A stretch of 64,000 nt of DNA, from assembly GCF_025452195.1 (NCBI RefSeq), contig NZ_CP104973.1:3207001-3271000 (forward strand), given 5' to 3'. The position numbers and the translations under genes were made by a program. Positions within the stretch are counted from its first letter, which is position 1. Each line of letters starts with the position of its first letter. The notes under the pieces were generated by a model. That model ran no database searches. It worked only from the letters and a program-made list of their open reading frames with translations, and had not been told where the DNA came from. The DNA comes from Phyllobacterium zundukense. Its GTDB lineage: Bacteria; Pseudomonadota; Alphaproteobacteria; Rhizobiales; Rhizobiaceae. Shown here piece by piece: positions 62,279 through 64,000 of this stretch.

Positions 62279-63481
62279 CTACTGCGCGAAGAGGCTTTCA
62301 AGCTGCTGCATCATCTGTTGCGAGGTGATTTGGCCGGTGAGCGCTTGCTGCATCGACGTCTGCCACGCAGTATTGACGAACTCCGCTGTCGCCGTGCTTT
62401 GCGGCAGCACGTGGGCAAATGGCAGAGACTGGACTGTAGCGTCAACGAAACGGCGTTCATGCAGGGTCCAATGTTCGGAACCGCTCTTGGTTACAGTCAT
62501 CTGGCCCGTCGCCTTGTTGAAGGCTACGTTGTTTTCACCCTCGGCGAGAAAGGATATCCACTTCCAGGCAGCATCCTTCACCTGTGACGACGAGAAAATC
62601 GCCAGCGATTCATCGCCATAGGATGTCCATTGCTTGCCGCCGCATTTGGGGGCTGGGACGGCGGAAACCTTATCTCCCAGCGCTTTGACCAAATCATTGG
62701 ATGAGCCAATATGATGAATGGTCATGGCCGTCTTGCCAGCCTTGAATGCTGCGACAATTTCCTGGAAGCCGTCATTAGGAGCCGATGGCGGGATAACCTT
62801 GTCTTTCTGGAACAGATCGATCACCCACTGATTAGCCGCGACAGCTTCAGGACTGGTAAGGCCGCCCGGCTTGAGTTCCGCGCCTTGCGAAAAGACGAAT
62901 GTCCCCCACTGGTCCCAGCCGCCCTTGCCGCCGCGAAGGCCAAAACCATAGGTGTCAGGGGCTTTCGTCAATTTCTGCGCTGCCGTGCGGAAGTCTTCGC
63001 ATGTCACCGGTGGATTGAGGCCCGCCTCCTTGAAGAGATCGGTGCGGTAATAAAGATACAGCACGACGTACTGGATCGGCAGGTAATATTGCTGCCCATC
63101 CGGCCCCTTGTTCAATTCCAGCAGATTATCGAGAAGATCGGCTTTGCCCGGCCACGCGTTGATACGGTCGCCAATCGGCTCCAGCGCGCCCATTTCAGCC
63201 AGTCGCGGCTGCGCAAAAAGCTTGACCATCCCGGCGTCCGGCGCATTGCCGCCAACCAGGGAGGTATACAGATTGTCGTAGTAACTGTTCCACGGAACAT
63301 TTTCCGCTTCAATTTTGATATCGGGGTTTTTCGCCTCGAACTTCGCCACGAGATCCGACATCGGATTTTCCGGATTGTCGAAATGATACCAGAACCGCAC
63401 CGTTTCGGCCGCATTGGCGGCGCTCACCGCTAGGCCGGCCACGAACGCGCAACTGATACCCAGTTTCTTGAGAATGTTCAT
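62279..63481 (-). CDS. Extracellular sugar-binding protein (MalE/UgpB-type)
   Basis: The ATG giving MNILKKLGISCAFVAGLAVS, with GGAGGAAGCG upstream, yields 400 residues including a signal peptide cleaved near ANA-AE. VRFWYHFDNPENPMSDLVAK and VPWNSYYDNLYTSLVGGNAP are typical of family 1 binding proteins. A Cys pair (VTCEDFRT / PKCGGKQ) may form a disulphide. It is the first transporter gene of this operon. Confidence 0.92.
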   Translation of the reverse strand: MNILKKLGISCAFVAGLAVSAANAAETVRFWYHFDNPENPMSDLVAKFEAKNPDIKIEAENVPWNSYYDNLYTSLVGGNAPDAGMVKLFAQPRLAEMGALEPIGDRINAWPGKADLLDNLLELNKGPDGQQYYLPIQYVVLYLYYRTDLFKEAGLNPPVTCEDFRTAAQKLTKAPDTYGFGLRGGKGGWDQWGTFVFSQGAELKPGGLTSPEAVAANQWVIDLFQKDKVIPPSAPNDGFQEIVAAFKAGKTAMTIHHIGSSNDLVKALGDKVSAVPAPKCGGKQWTSYGDESLAIFSSSQVKDAAWKWISFLAEGENNVAFNKATGQMTVTKSGSEHWTLHERRFVDATVQSLPFAHVLPQSTATAEFVNTAWQTSMQQALTGQITSQQMMQQLESLFAQ

Positions 63482-63508
63482 CGCTTCCTCCACCTTTGTT
63501 ATGGGTCG

Positions 63509-64000
63509 TCAACTGCCGCGGATCATTCCTCGAGCAGCCTCCCCGGCCGCCAACAGCGCCTCCCGCGCAGCAGCCAGTTCATTCGTATTTTGCAGAAATC
63601 CATGCGTTACCCCCGGCACAACAGTGAGGGGATCGTTGCGGCCGACGGCCTTCAGCCGATCAGCGAAGAGAAGCGTGTCCGATAATAGGGGATCAATGCC
63701 AGCGGCCAACAGATAGAGCGGCGGCAATGCGCGCAGTACAAGGTCGTCGGCGTGTAACGGTGCCACCAGCGGATTGCGGCGGGTATCCTCATTCGCGCAA
63801 TACCAGTTCCAGTACCGCTGCATCTTGCCACGCGTCAGACCGGGGCCTTCAGCAAACTGGCCATACGACTCCGTGGTGAAGTCGGCACCAAACGCGCCGT
63901 AGAACAGAAGCATGCCTGACGGTAGCGAACGCCCTGCTCTCTCTTCGTGCATGACGGCTGCAAGCGCGAGATTGGCTCCCGCTGAATCGCCTGCGATGAT
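63509..64000 (-). CDS. Alpha/beta hydrolase (HSL/GDSAG type), partial at window end
   Basis: The 5' part lies beyond the window. The visible 163 codons begin IIAGDSAGANLALAAVMHEE, with the nucleophile motif GDSAG of the hormone-sensitive lipase family, then AAGIDPLLSDTLLFADRL with the likely catalytic Asp and VVPGVTHGF with the likely His. The substrate is an ester or lactone. It lies 27 nt upstream of the binding-protein gene and so probably belongs to the same operon, where a lactonase or esterase could process a sugar derivative. Confidence 0.87.
   Translation of the reverse strand: MIAGDSAGANLALAAVMHEERAGRSLPSGMLLFYGAFGADFTTESYGQFAEGPGLTRGKMQRYWNWYCANEDTRRNPLVAPLHADDLVLRALPPLYLLAAGIDPLLSDTLLFADRLKAVGRNDPLTVVPGVTHGFLQNTNELAAAREALLAAGEAARGMIRGS

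Overview
The window looks like chromosomal DNA of an alphaproteobacterium of the order Hyphomicrobiales (Rhizobiales), probably close to Phyllobacteriaceae, Brucellaceae or Rhizobiaceae. The pointers are: glnB-glnA behind a sigma-54 type promoter, an NdvA/ChvA cyclic beta-glucan exporter, adk lying between secY and rpsM, L3 with a C-terminal extension, two tuf genes, ATP12 next to rluC and crcB, and rhizobial-style sugar transport operons. I cannot name the genus from the sequence alone.

Layout. (1) 0-12.6 kb is mixed housekeeping: the 3' end of uvrA, a DUF72 gene, glnB-glnA, then leftward atp12/rluC/crcB, ndvA (rightward), leftward rarA and a DegP-type protease, an AraC/LysE pair and a HicAB toxin-antitoxin pair. 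(2) 12.6-45 kb, all leftward, is one nearly unbroken block holding the classical secE-nusG, L11-L10, rpoBC, str, S10, spc and alpha groups. It encodes about 30 ribosomal proteins, RNA polymerase subunits alpha, beta and beta', EF-G, EF-Tu, SecE, SecY, NusG and adenylate kinase. Transcription runs from secE (45.0 kb) to rplQ (12.7 kb), with a strong terminator after rpoC and another after rplQ. (3) 45-49.6 kb holds tRNA-Trp, a frame-disrupted envelope protein gene, a second tuf, tRNA-Gly, tRNA-Tyr, rlmB and tRNA-Thr. The tRNA-Tyr/tRNA-Gly/tuf order recalls the enterobacterial tyrU-glyT-thrT-tufB arrangement. (4) 49.9-56.6 kb is a complete ribitol-type pentitol operon: XylFGH-like ABC transporter, ribitol 2-dehydrogenase, D-ribulokinase and an AraC regulator. 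(5) 57.3-64 kb is a second sugar or polyol operon: an alpha/beta hydrolase cut by the window edge, a CUT1 ABC transporter without its ATPase, a tagatose-3-epimerase-like TIM barrel protein and two Gfo/Idh/MocA dehydrogenases.

The most interesting signals lie between genes. A 347-nt palindrome-rich element resembling rhizobial intergenic mosaic repeats sits inside the spc operon between rpsE and rplR, where a short spacer is expected. The rplO-secY, rplA-rplJ, rplL-rpoB and rpsL leader spacers each hold strong stem-loops that may set expression steps along the block. Two apparent frameshifts, in secE and in the adjacent envelope gene, lie about 1 kb apart. Each is explained by one extra G inside CGA[G]ATC, and removing it restores a GANTC (CcrM) site; this points either to base-calling errors at methylated sites or to real mutations at such sites. 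I saw no CRISPR array, insertion sequence, integrase or prophage gene, and I did not identify a wholly new biological system.
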